DNA of 64,000 nt, taken from NCBI RefSeq assembly GCF_010993955.1, contig NZ_WIXL01000001.1, forward strand, positions 221,317-285,316. Reading direction: 5' to 3'. Positions 45,632 through 56,700 of this stretch are shown piece after piece. The notes under the pieces are model-generated. The model saw only the letters and a program-made list of their open reading frames with translations. It did not search any database and was not told where the DNA came from. The translations under genes were made by a program, and so were the position numbers. Source of the DNA: Oceanobacillus halotolerans (GTDB lineage Bacteria > Bacillota > Bacilli > Bacillales > Amphibacillaceae). Every line of letters begins with the position of its first letter. Positions within the stretch are counted from its first letter, which is position 1.

Positions 45632-46570
45632 ATGAAAAAAATATTAGTTACAGGTGCCTTAGGACAAATAGGTTCTGAGCTTGTCACGGCATTACGAGAA
45701 ACTTATGGTACCGATAATGTTATTGCAACAGATATACGATCAACAGAAGCAGAAAAAGAAAAAGGCCCGTTTGAGGTGTTAGATGTTACGGATGCAGATG
45801 CCATGTTTGCCATTGCCAAAAAATATAATGTAGATACAATGATGCATTTAGCCGCACTGTTGTCTGCTACGGCCGAAAAAGCACCTAAAAAAGCTTGGGA
45901 TTTAAACATGGGTGGTTTAGTTAATGCACTAGAAGTTTCCCGTGAACTGAACCTGCAATTTTTCACACCTAGTTCCATTGGTGCATTTGGCCCTGATACG
46001 CCAAAAGATAATACGCCACAGGATACAATCCAGCGACCAACTACCATGTATGGGGTCAATAAAGTAGCTGGAGAACTATTGTGTGATTACTACTTCCATC
46101 GCTTTGGGCTGGATACTAGAGGTGTTCGTTTCCCAGGATTAATCTCCTATGTAACACCTCCTGGTGGCGGAACAACGGATTATGCTGTAGAAATTTACTA
46201 TGAAGCGGTGAAAAGCAAAGCATACACATCTTATATTGGTAAAGGCACTTATATGGATATGATGTATATGCCAGATGCGATTCGTGCTATTATTACCTTG
46301 ATGGAAGCAGATGGGAGTAAATTGAAACACCACAACGCATTTAATATTTCAGCTATCTCGGCCGCACCAGAAGATTTTGAAAAGGCAATACAAAAACATA
46401 TTCCAGAATTTAAACTGTCCTATGATGTGGACCCTGCTCGTCAGAAGATCGCAGACAGCTGGCCAAATGGGATTGACTCTACATGTGCAGCAGAAGAATG
46501 GGGTTTTAAAGCGGAATATGATATTGATAAAATGACAAAGGATATGCTAGAAAAAATAGCAGCGAAATGA
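45632..46570 (+). CDS. tdh: L-threonine 3-dehydrogenase, short-chain (epimerase-like) type
   Basis: The 312-residue NAD-dependent enzyme has an extended SDR fold: [10 protein letters not shown] near residue 8 (nucleotide binding), [11 protein letters not shown] near 72, and the catalytic YGVNKVAGE (Tyr and Lys) near 142. Such SDR-type threonine dehydrogenases oxidise threonine to 2-amino-3-ketobutyrate, the substrate of the Kbl enzyme encoded just upstream, which supports the call over a sugar epimerase. The start follows ACGGGGGATTACT. A strong terminator follows, so the pair forms a complete threonine-to-glycine operon. Confidence 0.92.
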   Translation: MKKILVTGALGQIGSELVTALRETYGTDNVIATDIRSTEAEKEKGPFEVLDVTDADAMFAIAKKYNVDTMMHLAALLSATAEKAPKKAWDLNMGGLVNALEVSRELNLQFFTPSSIGAFGPDTPKDNTPQDTIQRPTTMYGVNKVAGELLCDYYFHRFGLDTRGVRFPGLISYVTPPGGGTTDYAVEIYYEAVKSKAYTSYIGKGTYMDMMYMPDAIRAIITLMEADGSKLKHHNAFNISAISAAPEDFEKAIQKHIPEFKLSYDVDPARQKIADSWPNGIDSTCAAEEWGFKAEYDIDKMTKDMLEKIAAK

Positions 46571-46586
46571 ATTAAGTAATCTATTC

Positions 46587-46613
46587 AAAAGCCTTGAGTA
46601 CTCAAGGCTTTTT
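46587..46613 (+). terminator. Terminator after kbl-tdh
   Basis: AAAAGCCTTGAG directly followed by CTCAAGGCTTTT around a TA centre, then TTT. Confidence 0.85.
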
Positions 46614-46730
46614 CTGTTTGCTGTAGAACCCTAACTACTATAAGGATAAGTAGCTTTTAGAAGCATAGTTTTAGTGATTGAAGAGTAGTATTTTGAATTA
46701 TATTTTAATAGTATCATGCCATATAAGATG

Positions 46731-47272
46731 GAATACACGCAATAACTAGAATACTGCACATTGCTCCGCTTCGGAAAAACACTACGCTTTCCGCGGGGGA
46801 GTGGTGAGCCTCCTCGGGCTATCGCCCTGTGGGGTCTCACCGATCTCCTACTTCCCGCAGGAGTCTTCGTGTTTTTCCTTCGCTAGCTCGTGTTCTATTT
46901 CTTATTAATATCATCATTAATGCTAATACAATAGTTGATTGGAGCGTAGGACAGTCGACTCCTGCAGGAAAAGCACGTGTCCGAAGACCCCGGAGGAAGC
47001 GGTCTTCTTCCGATGTCTAGCTACAGCGCCTACACCCTCGAGGTCTTAAGTCAATCCTCTTTGTGGCAAAAACCGCCACACGAGGCTTGGCTTAAGCTTG
47101 TCGGGTGTGACCAAGGCGCTTACGCTTTTCTATAGAGGAGGCTGAGGCCGTGCCTGCGGCGAAGAAGACACTGTGAAAACGCATAAGTTTTAACAGATGT
47201 CGCACTTGTGCCCATGGTGAAAGCGACTGTCCAGAGCGGAAATCAATGCGCAACTTTTCGTCGCATAATATA
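46731..47272. repeat. Large inverted-end repeat, copy A4 (with nested B2)
   Basis: This copy is in the opposite orientation to A1 and carries the same two inserts (B2 and the GTCGCACTTGTGCCCATGG segment). The left arm differs from A2 and A3 (GGGGGAGTGGTGAGCC as in A5), indicating subfamilies or recombination. It occupies nearly all of the 46614-47375 gap. Confidence 0.85.
47014..47135 (+). repeat. Nested hairpin element B2
   Basis: The element runs from GTCTAGCTACAGCGCCTACA to CCAAGGCGCTTACGCTTTT. Its ends form an imperfect inverted repeat (AGCGCC...GGCGCT) and it contains AAACCGCCACACGAGG. It lies in A4 exactly where A3 has none. Confidence 0.75.
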
Positions 47273-47375
47273 GATTATACGACATAAAAAACAAAACGTA
47301 TGTGGAAAAAGACTAGAGTTGAAAAAGACTGCTGGTTTCCCAACAGCCCAATGCTAGAAGTACATAATTTAACAA

Positions 47376-49001
<1,626 letters not shown>

Positions 49002-49240
49002 TTAGAAATCCTCCAATAAATAAAAGTATACAAAGCTAAGCTTAAGGGATTTAGTACATTTCGTCAATGTTAAGGTAGGGAGAATAATCTATTATTACCA
49101 GTACAGGTATATTAATTTTTGTAAATATTTATAATTCATCTTGTGTTATCGTCTAATTTTCGGTAAGGTTTTGATATATAACCCTTTTTTCAGTAGGGAG
49201 TAATATGCAATCACTAAAAAGTGATTTTAGGGGGAAAACC

Positions 49241-49867
49241 ATGAAAGAGATTTATTTTCTCTTTACAGATACAGGAACTTACTTATCCAAAGGAATTCAC
49301 TTTTGGACAAAAGAAAAATTAAATCATGTGTCGATTGCGTTTGATAAAGCGTTAACAGAGGTCTATAGTTTTGGAAGGAAAAACCCACGAAACCCTTTTA
49401 GTGGGGGATTTGTAAAGGAAGATATTCGAAGCGAATTTTTCAAACAAACAACATGTGCTATCTATTCCTATCGTGTAACAGAAGTGGAATATAAGAAGAT
49501 ACGCACAAAAATTAATCAATTTGAAGCAATGAAAAATGATTATAAATACAATTTTATTGGGTTGTTTGGGATATTACTGCAAATTGAATGGAATCGGGAT
49601 CATGCCATGTTTTGTTCTCAATTTATTGGGACAATTTTACGAGATATTGATTCGTTTCAATTTCAAAAACCAGCATGTTTTCTAACACCAGCTGATATAT
49701 GGAATCATGAAGGGATGCAGTTCTTCTATCAGGGAAACTTACATGAATATATTGCCTCATTAAGCGTTGAAAAAGACGATCATTATCTAAAAGAGCTGAG
49801 CGTTCCGCGAAAACCCTCATTTGTCCTCGCGATACCAAAAAAAGTTAAACAGTTTGTGATTCGCTAG
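49241..49867 (+). CDS. Papain-fold (NlpC/P60-like, YiiX-type) protein of unknown role
   Basis: Started at the ATG at 49241, after TAGGGGGAAAACC, the protein has 208 residues without a signal peptide. Its pattern FTDTGTYLSKGIHFWT...LNHVSIAF near residue 30 (His) and HAMFCSQFIG near 124 (Cys) is that of permuted papain-like YiiX/YycO proteins, in which histidine precedes cysteine. The substrate is unknown; members may be amidases or acyl-transfer enzymes. It is followed 69 nt later by a WYL regulator on the same strand. Confidence 0.65.
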   Translation: MKEIYFLFTDTGTYLSKGIHFWTKEKLNHVSIAFDKALTEVYSFGRKNPRNPFSGGFVKEDIRSEFFKQTTCAIYSYRVTEVEYKKIRTKINQFEAMKNDYKYNFIGLFGILLQIEWNRDHAMFCSQFIGTILRDIDSFQFQKPACFLTPADIWNHEGMQFFYQGNLHEYIASLSVEKDDHYLKELSVPRKPSFVLAIPKKVKQFVIR

Positions 49868-49936
49868 CATATAAGCCCATTAGGTATTCATTAAGGTTTA
49901 TACTTGAAAAAGCAAATAAAAAGTCGGGGGGTCACA

Positions 49937-50920
49937 ATGGAGAGATCTAGTAATTATCGTTTATTAAAATTAAGAGAAATGTTATTTAATGAAACAGATG
50001 AATTTCATGAATTAGACCTAGCAACTTTAATGAACAAACTCAACCAACTGACAGATTCCAAATTTGACACCCGAACAATCAAGCGTGACTTAGCAACTTT
50101 AGATGAGATGGACTTTGAGATTGTTCAGAATAAAGGAAAGTACGGAAAAATCCTCTATAGTCATCAGTCTAGGCTATTTGAAACATATCAATTGCGTTTG
50201 TTAATTGATGCTGTATTGTCAGCGAGATTTATCACCATAAATGAAAAGAAAAAATTAATTAAAAAAATAAAACAACTAACAAGTCGGCATATTGCGAAAA
50301 CATTGCCAGAGCCAATTGTTGTCGGGCAATCTAGTAACATTGACTATGAATTAGTTAAGCTGAATATTGATCGAGTACACCATGCAATTTCAGAAAGAAA
50401 AGTATTAACTTATCAATATGGGAAGTACAACGTTAATAAAGAATTTGAATTTCATCGTGATGGTGCAACTTATCATGTAGAACCATATGCACTGATTTGG
50501 CAGAATGATTACTATTATTTAATCGGTCGATTTCAGGATACAGATGAAATACGCCATTATCGGCTGGACCGAATCCGTAATATTGCAATTATTGAAGAGA
50601 TGTATGAACCACGAGAGTTTAATCTGCAGGAATATGTCAATCAAAGTTTTCATATGTTTGCTGGGAAAGAAATCTGGATTAAAATACGTTTCCACCAGGA
50701 GTTAGTAAATGTTGTTCTAGACCGGTTTGGCCAAGGTGCTGATATTCGAAAAGTTGGAGATCATCACTTCATTTTGACAACAAAAGCAAAACTATCAGAC
50801 GGTTTAATTAATTGGATTTTGACTTGGGGAAATAAAGCAAAGGTCTTATCACCTGATTACTTAGTAGACCAAGTGAAAACGAAAATTAAGCAAATGCAAG
50901 AAGTATATGAGGAAGAATAG
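49937..50920 (+). CDS. WYL-domain transcriptional regulator
   Basis: The 327-residue protein (ATG at 49937, preceded by CGGGGGGTCACA) has an N-terminal helix-turn-helix of the DeoR/HTH_11 kind with TRTIKRDLATLDEMDF-like spacing (DTRTIKRDLATLDE near residue 46). A WYL domain follows from about residue 155 (YHVEPYALIWQNDYYYLIGR, then YRLDRI), and a WCX-type C-terminal extension. WYL regulators sense ligands, often single-stranded DNA or small molecules, and regulate DNA-damage, defense or metabolism genes. The likely targets are not obvious; the upstream papain-like gene is a candidate. No defense genes adjoin. Confidence 0.88.
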   Translation: MERSSNYRLLKLREMLFNETDEFHELDLATLMNKLNQLTDSKFDTRTIKRDLATLDEMDFEIVQNKGKYGKILYSHQSRLFETYQLRLLIDAVLSARFITINEKKKLIKKIKQLTSRHIAKTLPEPIVVGQSSNIDYELVKLNIDRVHHAISERKVLTYQYGKYNVNKEFEFHRDGATYHVEPYALIWQNDYYYLIGRFQDTDEIRHYRLDRIRNIAIIEEMYEPREFNLQEYVNQSFHMFAGKEIWIKIRFHQELVNVVLDRFGQGADIRKVGDHHFILTTKAKLSDGLINWILTWGNKAKVLSPDYLVDQVKTKIKQMQEVYEEE

Positions 50921-51124
50921 AAATTGCCGGCTCCATTTCTAGATTGGCACTTTCGTATTTTTTTAAGCGTCGTATCTGATATAAAATGCGGCGGAACTTA
51001 AAATGTCGTTTTTACCCGCTCCAGAAATATACGAACCATCACCTATCAACGCATTAAGATTTATACTCAAAAAAGCAACAATCTTTAGATTAGTAATAAT
51101 CATTATTATCGTAACTTGTTTGTT

Positions 51125-51484
51125 TTAATTCTTCTTTTTATATCTAATGTAAGAAAAAAGAAGTGCTGAAAAATATAATACTAAGAGGATGGGGTGAGTT
51201 AAACTAATAGCGCTCTGTGAGTTACCTCCAAGTAGGTTTAAAATTATTAATAAAGAGAAGAGGTATATTCCTGAAAGGACAGTAAATATAAATTCTTGTT
51301 TACTTGATCTATATAATGGCTCACCCTTTTGGTGAGTAATAGCAGCTAATAGAACAAAAATAATAAAACCAGCTATACCAAACAACATGTTTATACCTAA
51401 ATTAGGGAAGAAATCAATTATAATGACTAAAGTAAAAAATCCAGCAGCTAAGGATTGTGATACAAAATTAATTCTTTTCTTCAT
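51125..51484 (-). CDS. Small integral membrane protein, four helices
   Basis: The 119-residue protein consists almost entirely of four hydrophobic segments (about 10-28, 33-50, 62-80, 90-112) separated by short charged loops, with a basic C-terminus (YIRYKKKN). The ATG follows AAGGAATGG. I do not recognise the family, and no function can be inferred from its surroundings; it stands alone between a WYL regulator and the ypmSR pair. Confidence 0.6.
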   Translation of the reverse strand: MKKRINFVSQSLAAGFFTLVIIIDFFPNLGINMLFGIAGFIIFVLLAAITHQKGEPLYRSSKQEFIFTVLSGIYLFSLLIILNLLGGNSQSAISLTHPILLVLYFSALLFSYIRYKKKN

Positions 51485-51606
51485 ATGGCCATTCCTTAGA
51501 GTTATTTAAACATTTTAGCTCACAAAAACCTTACTTTTATTTATTCATTTTTAGTAGAGTTTAACATTCCATTTATATATTGAAAAGTAAGAAAATACAA
51601 TTTTAA

Positions 51607-51640
51607 AAAGGGTACTAATCAACTTGTGATTAGTACCTTA
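51607..51640 (-). terminator. Terminator of ypmRS
   Basis: AGGTACTAATCA and its complement TGATTAGTACC form a stem around CAAGT, with TTTTAAAA following on the minus strand. It lies 10 nt beyond the ypmS stop. Confidence 0.75.
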
Positions 51641-51649
51641 AACACTTTT

Positions 51650-52285
51650 CTAGTCCTGTTGTTCATATTTTTGCAGATCAATTCCCAATGTTTTATATGG
51701 AACTTTCAATTTAATGGCAATGTTATTTGCTGGTAAATCAATATGCTCTACTTCCACTTGAAAATTACTTCGAATATCCATTTCCGTAACCGCGATGTAA
51801 ATTTCCTCTTCTTTTGGATTAATGGTTACCCAACCTGGCATTGGCAAGTATTTCTGCATATATTCCATTATTTTTTGGTTTGGTAATTCTAGTAGCCCAA
51901 CTGAAATTGAATTTTGCTTTAAGACAACATCCCCATTTTCCTGTACCAATGGCTCCAGGTGAACAGATAATGGGACAGTGGTGGAAAATACTGGTAATTC
52001 TCCAACTAAATGAACATCCTCTTCTAAGGAGATTTCATACTCATGGCTTGTATTTTGGAGGAGTTTACCAACATATGCATTGATTAACTCATTTAAGTTT
52101 TCCTTTGTTGTTCGGACTGTGAATTCTGAGCTTTCTAGTTCTTCCTGGGATTCATTCGATGGAACAGTCGTATCGGAAACTGGCCAAAAAATCAATAGTA
52201 ATATGGTTACTAGGATTGCGGCATTTATACCTACTAATAGGTAGAAGCGCAATTTCCATTTATTTTTTTGTTCTTGCTTCGGCAT
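51650..52285 (-). CDS. ypmS: YpmS-family membrane-anchored protein (DUF2140)
   Basis: The 211-residue protein starts best at the ATG at 52285, 7 nt after AAAGGTGAG. It has a short basic cytoplasmic tail, one transmembrane helix (about 14-33) and an outside domain with LNELINAYVGKLLQ, FSTTVPLSVHLEPLVQENGD and PGWVTINPKEEEIYI. This matches the DUF2140 family represented by B. subtilis YpmS. Its activity is unknown. It follows ypmR by 13 nt, the same arrangement as in B. subtilis, suggesting the two work together at the envelope. Confidence 0.85.
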   Translation of the reverse strand: MPKQEQKNKWKLRFYLLVGINAAILVTILLLIFWPVSDTTVPSNESQEELESSEFTVRTTKENLNELINAYVGKLLQNTSHEYEISLEEDVHLVGELPVFSTTVPLSVHLEPLVQENGDVVLKQNSISVGLLELPNQKIMEYMQKYLPMPGWVTINPKEEEIYIAVTEMDIRSNFQVEVEHIDLPANNIAIKLKVPYKTLGIDLQKYEQQD

Positions 52286-52298
52286 GAAACTCACCTTT

Positions 52299-53189
52299 CT
52301 AATCCGTCACATAATCCAACACACGTTTTGCAATTCGTTGATAGCCGTTATAATTAGGATGGAAATTATCCTCTGCTAATAAGTCCTCACTGGTACCTTC
52401 GAATAAATCAACTGTTGGGATGAACGTAATATTATCATGGTTGTTCGATACCATCTCTGTGGTTCGATTCCACTCGTCAACAATTAAACTTAGTTCTTCA
52501 ATATCTTGAAAATAGGAGTTAAATGGGTTATAAAATCCTATAAAATAAATAAGTGCATGATCATTCACATCATGTAGCTTAGCAACTATTTGATTTAGCC
52601 GCTCTTCATATTTTGTCCGTTCGTTCATAAAGTCATCTAACTGTAGGTTTGTAATATTTTCTTTAAATACTTGCATAATATCATTTGCACCGATCGTAAT
52701 CAAAATGATATCTGCTTCTGATAGAGAAGATGTAATTTCCGCTTCATCTAAACGCTTAAGTAATTGGTCTGAACGATTCCCCCGTTTTCCGTAATTTTCA
52801 AATGTCACGTGTTGTTCTGATTCATTGATCGACTCATCTAAAATACCGACATAACCACCTTGCTTTGTTTCATCTCCCACTCCTTGAGTTAGGGAATCCC
52901 CAATTGCGACAATATGTGTTTCCTTAGAAAAGAACCGAATCGTCTTTTGTACTGCTTCTGATATGATATCGACAAACTGGTTTGTCATATTTTCACCATT
53001 TTCAACTTCTTCTTCGGTAATGGCCTCTTCAGAATTTTCGTCTGAATCTTGTTCCTGATTTTCAGTTGTTTCCTCTATTTGTGTGGCTGGGATAGTAGGA
53101 GTATTGGATTGTTGGTCCCATATAATGAAAAAAACAGCTCCTGCACCAATAACAAGAAAAATGGATAGGAACGTTACTAATTTCTTCAT
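52299..53189 (-). CDS. ypmR: SGNH/GDSL-family hydrolase (YpmR-like)
   Basis: With the ATG at 53189, 8 nt after TTAGGTG, the protein has 296 residues. An N-terminal membrane anchor (about 4-22) is followed by an acidic Glu/Asn-rich linker of about 50 residues and an SGNH hydrolase domain. Block I is AIGDSLTQGVGD (catalytic serine near residue 100), GKRGNRSDQLL is block II, ITIGANDI block III, and DNFHPNYNGYQ carries the catalytic Asp and His. It is likely an extracytoplasmic lipase or acyl-esterase. It is first in the ypmR-ypmS operon. Confidence 0.88.
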   Translation of the reverse strand: MKKLVTFLSIFLVIGAGAVFFIIWDQQSNTPTIPATQIEETTENQEQDSDENSEEAITEEEVENGENMTNQFVDIISEAVQKTIRFFSKETHIVAIGDSLTQGVGDETKQGGYVGILDESINESEQHVTFENYGKRGNRSDQLLKRLDEAEITSSLSEADIILITIGANDIMQVFKENITNLQLDDFMNERTKYEERLNQIVAKLHDVNDHALIYFIGFYNPFNSYFQDIEELSLIVDEWNRTTEMVSNNHDNITFIPTVDLFEGTSEDLLAEDNFHPNYNGYQRIAKRVLDYVTD

Positions 53190-53388
53190 GTTCATCACAC
53201 CTAAGCTGTATTTCTATATACGATGTTAAACAACATAGCGTGTATAGCTGTATCTTTATTTTACCATTTCCCTGTGTGACATACTACATAAGGACATGTT
53301 TTTAAAATTAAAAATTCGCCTTAAAAAAAGGCGAATAAAACAAGCTTTTCCTCATATTGTTTTTCCACAATAATGATTGGTTAACACG

Positions 53389-53505
53389 TTAGGAAAGTAT
53401 AAAATTTTAGCCAAGAAGTGGACTCGACGTAGCTAAAATTTTAATGTCCCAAGTATAAGAAAAACGAACACCTTCGCTAAAAGACGAGCGAATGCGAGTT
53501 TTTCT
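53389..53505 (+). repeat. Two-hairpin element E, copy 3
   Basis: This is the third copy, with the longest first stem (AAAATTTTAGC...GCTAAAATTTT) and compensating changes in the second hairpin. It lies on the opposite strand to both neighbours (ypmR and metX), so it is not simply their terminator. The rest of the 53199-53535 gap shows no gene. Confidence 0.75.
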
Positions 53506-53535
53506 AAAACTTCTACTTTTTAATAGGGTGGCTGC

Positions 53536-54579
53536 TTAAAGAAATTGTTTCACGAGACCTCCCCACTTGGAAAACTCCGTTAAAAATCCATCATGGCCAA
53601 AATCGGTAGCAATATGGTGATAAGAAGTATTTGGTAAATTGCTTGCAAATTGTTGTATCACATGAGGTTCATAAACAAGATCCTTATCATAACTCAGTAA
53701 CAGGATCGATTGGCTTATTTTTTTAGCTGCATGTTCCCAACCACCACGGTTTTTTCCAATATCATGATGGTTCATAGCATTTAGTAAGATCAAATAACTG
53801 TTGGGGTCAAAACGGTTGGCTAGTTTATCCCCTTGATAATTCAGATAAGACATGACATCATATTGATTGTTTGTATGATTCCGATCAAATCGTTGTGCAA
53901 ACAGCTGTGGACTTCGGTAGGTTACCATGCCAACCATTCGTGCAATTTCCAGTCCATTTAGTGGTTTATGCTTATCATAATTTCCACCATTCCATTGTGG
54001 ATCCTTTCGAATAGCCTCAGCCGCAATATGATTAAAGGCAATGCCATAATCAGAAAAATAAGGTGTTGCTGCAAGAATAATTAGTTTATCTGTCATGTTT
54101 GGGTATAATAGACCCCATTCCATGACTTGCATGCCACCAAGAGAGCCACCAATAATGGCTGCAAGTTCTTTTATCTCTAACTTTTGTAATGCCTTAAATT
54201 GTGCATGAACCATATCTTGTACAGTGATTTCTGGAAAATTCATGCGATAGGACTCTTTGGTGTTTGGGTTAATGGATAACGGTCCTGTTGATCCATCACT
54301 ACCACCTAATACATTAAAGGTTAGTACCTGGAACTGTGTCGTATCAATGTGTTTTCCCTGACCAATCAATCCACTCCACCAACCAGGAGTTGATTCATTA
54401 CCTACTGTATAATGATTGCCTGTTAAAGCATGACATACTAAAATAGTGGGTCCTTGTCTGGGTCCGACCCGTTCATAGCGTAGGGTCACGTGATGAAGTG
54501 TTTCCCCTGATGTTAGTTGGAGCGGACCAACTGAAATATCTTCAACTGTAGATTGTGTTATGGTGATTGGCTGTTTCAT
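53536..54579 (-). CDS. metX: Homoserine O-acetyltransferase
   Basis: The 347-residue alpha/beta-hydrolase acetylates L-homoserine with acetyl-CoA to form O-acetylhomoserine, used by MetY in methionine synthesis. Motifs are CHALTGNH (residues 49-56), nucleophile elbow GGSLGGMQ with Ser146, the RFDPNSYLILLNAMNHHDIG region, catalytic Asp in YDKDLVY and His in DFGHDGFL. The start follows CTAAAGGAGCGG. It lies 22 nt downstream of metY under the same SAM riboswitch. Acetyl versus succinyl specificity was judged by overall similarity and the MetY neighbour. Confidence 0.92.
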   Translation of the reverse strand: MKQPITITQSTVEDISVGPLQLTSGETLHHVTLRYERVGPRQGPTILVCHALTGNHYTVGNESTPGWWSGLIGQGKHIDTTQFQVLTFNVLGGSDGSTGPLSINPNTKESYRMNFPEITVQDMVHAQFKALQKLEIKELAAIIGGSLGGMQVMEWGLLYPNMTDKLIILAATPYFSDYGIAFNHIAAEAIRKDPQWNGGNYDKHKPLNGLEIARMVGMVTYRSPQLFAQRFDRNHTNNQYDVMSYLNYQGDKLANRFDPNSYLILLNAMNHHDIGKNRGGWEHAAKKISQSILLLSYDKDLVYEPHVIQQFASNLPNTSYHHIATDFGHDGFLTEFSKWGGLVKQFL

Positions 54580-54601
54580 GGGATCCGCTCCTTTAGGTTA
54601 A

Positions 54602-56353
54602 TTATACATGGATTGATTGTTCTTTATTATACCGAAGCCGAACTGCTTCTTCATATGGATTTCTGTCCGTAATGACCTTTATCCCAGCAGCTTTTGCATA
54701 TTCCAACGTTTGATCTTCTGGTTGTTCATTTTCGATAATAAGGACCTTTCCTTCTTTATTAATTAATTCTTCAATCGTTTTTGGTGGTAACACCTGTTCA
54801 TTTACCCATACAGCATCTATTTGATACGGAACTACTGTTAATGTATCATACGTTTCGATGGAATCTGATACTTTACCATTTCCAATTAGCACAACTTGAA
54901 AACCAAATTGCTCCAATTGTTTTATTCTAGTAAGGAATAAATCACTTGGTTCATCTCCAATTACAACAGCTATTGCTTTTTTTCGTACAGCACCATTCTC
55001 TCTAGCAAAAGGAGAAGCAAACAAGCTGTGTAAGACATCCTCATCTGTTGTTTCAAGTGTAGGTTTTGTGTCAGTCGCTTTTGCAATGGCTTGGTCTAAA
55101 TCACGAATAATGTCGTCAACATTTTCGATTCCAATGGATAAGCGAATTAATTCTTCAGATACACCGCTTTTGACTAAATCTTCTGGACTAAGTTGCTGGT
55201 GGGTGGTTGATGCTGGGTGGATAATGAGTGATTTCGCATCCCCAACATTTGCAACATGAGACCAAAGGGTAACATGGTCAATGACCTTGCGTCCTGCATC
55301 ACGGCCTCCTTTAATTCCAAACGTTATGATAGATCCATAGCCATGATCTAGGTATTTGTTTGCCAGCTCATAAGATGGGTGGTCTTCTAACCCAGGGTAA
55401 TTAACCCATTCAACTGCTGGATGATTCGCTAAATATGTTGCTACTTTAGCTGCATTTTGATTGTGCCGTTCGATCCGTAAATGTAGCGTTTCCAGACCTT
55501 GAAGGAACAAAAAGGCACTATGTGGACTTAATGCTGCACCAATGTCACGTAGTAGTTGCACACGTAGCTTTGTTGCAAACGCTGCAGGTCCTACATCTAC
55601 ATAACGAAGGCCATTATAACTTTCGTCAGGTTTAATAAAGCCAGGGAACTTATCATTGTTCCAATTAAACCGTCCACCATCTACAACAATGCCGCCAATC
55701 GTTGTTCCATGACCACCAATCCATTTTGTAGCGGAATGAACAACAATATCAGCTCCCCATGTTAACGGTTTAGTTCCATAAGGAGTTGCAAAGGTATTAT
55801 CAATAATGAGTGGGATGTTGTATTGATGAGCAATTGTAGCAACAGCTTCTACATCAAATACATTTAAACTAGGGTTAGTAATAATTTCACCAAAAACTGC
55901 TTTTGTCTTATCTGTAATAGCTGCTTCTATATTGGCTGGATTCGTTCCATCAACAAATTTTACATCAATGCCATAACGTGGCAAGGTGGTTGCAAATAAA
56001 TTATATGTACCCCCATAGAGGTTACTATCTGCAATAATTTCATCCCCTGCACCTGCTATGTTTAAAATGGATAGGGTAATTGCTGCCATACCAGAAGCAG
56101 TTGCAACTGCAGCAACACCATCCTCTAGTTGTCTAACACGTTGCTCAAACGCATCAACAGTTGGATTTCCAATTCGAGTGTAAATATTACCAGGCTCTGC
56201 TAATCCGAATAGTTTTTGCGCATGGTCCGTATCTTGGAATACATAAGAAGTGGTTTGGTAGATTGGAACAGCTCGTGAACCAGTTGTTGGATCAGGTTCT
56301 TGACCTCCATGAAGTAAAATGGTTTCTTCGCTTGGTTGGTGAAATGATGTCAT
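54602..56353 (-). CDS. metY: O-acetylhomoserine sulfhydrylase with C-terminal CoA-binding-like domain
   Basis: The ATG at 56353 follows CTAAGGAGGAAT and gives 583 residues, about 150 more than a normal MetY. The first 430 residues are a PLP-dependent Cys/Met-metabolism enzyme ([37 protein letters not shown] and [11 protein letters not shown] with the PLP lysine). It makes homocysteine from O-acetylhomoserine and sulfide. The extension begins near residue 435 and has the pattern [14 protein letters not shown]...AVWVNEQ...[20 protein letters not shown]. That resembles a CoA_binding_2 Rossmann domain. Since MetX uses acetyl-CoA, the extension could sense CoA or dock to MetX; this is inference. 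Confidence 0.9.
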   Translation of the reverse strand: MTSFHQPSEETILLHGGQEPDPTTGSRAVPIYQTTSYVFQDTDHAQKLFGLAEPGNIYTRIGNPTVDAFEQRVRQLEDGVAAVATASGMAAITLSILNIAGAGDEIIADSNLYGGTYNLFATTLPRYGIDVKFVDGTNPANIEAAITDKTKAVFGEIITNPSLNVFDVEAVATIAHQYNIPLIIDNTFATPYGTKPLTWGADIVVHSATKWIGGHGTTIGGIVVDGGRFNWNNDKFPGFIKPDESYNGLRYVDVGPAAFATKLRVQLLRDIGAALSPHSAFLFLQGLETLHLRIERHNQNAAKVATYLANHPAVEWVNYPGLEDHPSYELANKYLDHGYGSIITFGIKGGRDAGRKVIDHVTLWSHVANVGDAKSLIIHPASTTHQQLSPEDLVKSGVSEELIRLSIGIENVDDIIRDLDQAIAKATDTKPTLETTDEDVLHSLFASPFARENGAVRKKAIAVVIGDEPSDLFLTRIKQLEQFGFQVVLIGNGKVSDSIETYDTLTVVPYQIDAVWVNEQVLPPKTIEELINKEGKVLIIENEQPEDQTLEYAKAAGIKVITDRNPYEEAVRLRYNKEQSIHV

Positions 56354-56409
56354 AAAAAAATTCCTCCTTAGATTATAAATGCTGTCTGGAGGAAGAGGAG
56401 AAATAAGAA

Positions 56410-56435
56410 ACACCCTCTTCCTAAGAAGAGGGTGT
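56410..56435 (-). terminator. Expression-platform terminator of the SAM riboswitch
   Basis: ACACCCTCTTC (56410-56420), loop CTAA, GAAGAGGGTGT (56425-56435). On the minus strand it leads into TTTCTTATTT and sits between aptamer and metY, as expected for transcription attenuation. Confidence 0.85.
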
Positions 56436-56453
56436 ATGATATACGTGGTCCTC

Positions 56454-56569
56454 CTCTTATCTTCCAGATCAATGACCTGTAGGATTTAGCACCTTTTGAA
56501 GCAATATGAATTGCCTCTTAGGTTGCTGGGCTTCGTAGGGCCTATTCCCTCCGCCACTCTTGATAAGAG
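56454..56569 (-). ncRNA. SAM-I (S-box) riboswitch aptamer
   Basis: On the minus strand the P1 stem CTCTTATC...GATAAGAG (56562-56569 with 56454-56461) encloses the S-box hallmarks AGAGTGGCGGAGGGA, GGCCC and AAGCCCAGCAACC, a variable P3/P4 arm and AAAGGTGCTAAATCC. This class binds S-adenosylmethionine and then favours the downstream terminator, shutting metY-metX when methionine supply is high. All core elements appear intact. Confidence 0.95.
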
Positions 56570-56700
56570 ATCTATAAGATTTTTAGCTTCCGATTTTTCG
56601 GAATTTAACTAACATTATAATGGTTTTGGCTTTCTTCGTCAACAATAGATTTTAAAATATGGTTGCTCTTAGATAGGAAACATCCTGCATAAAAGATAAA

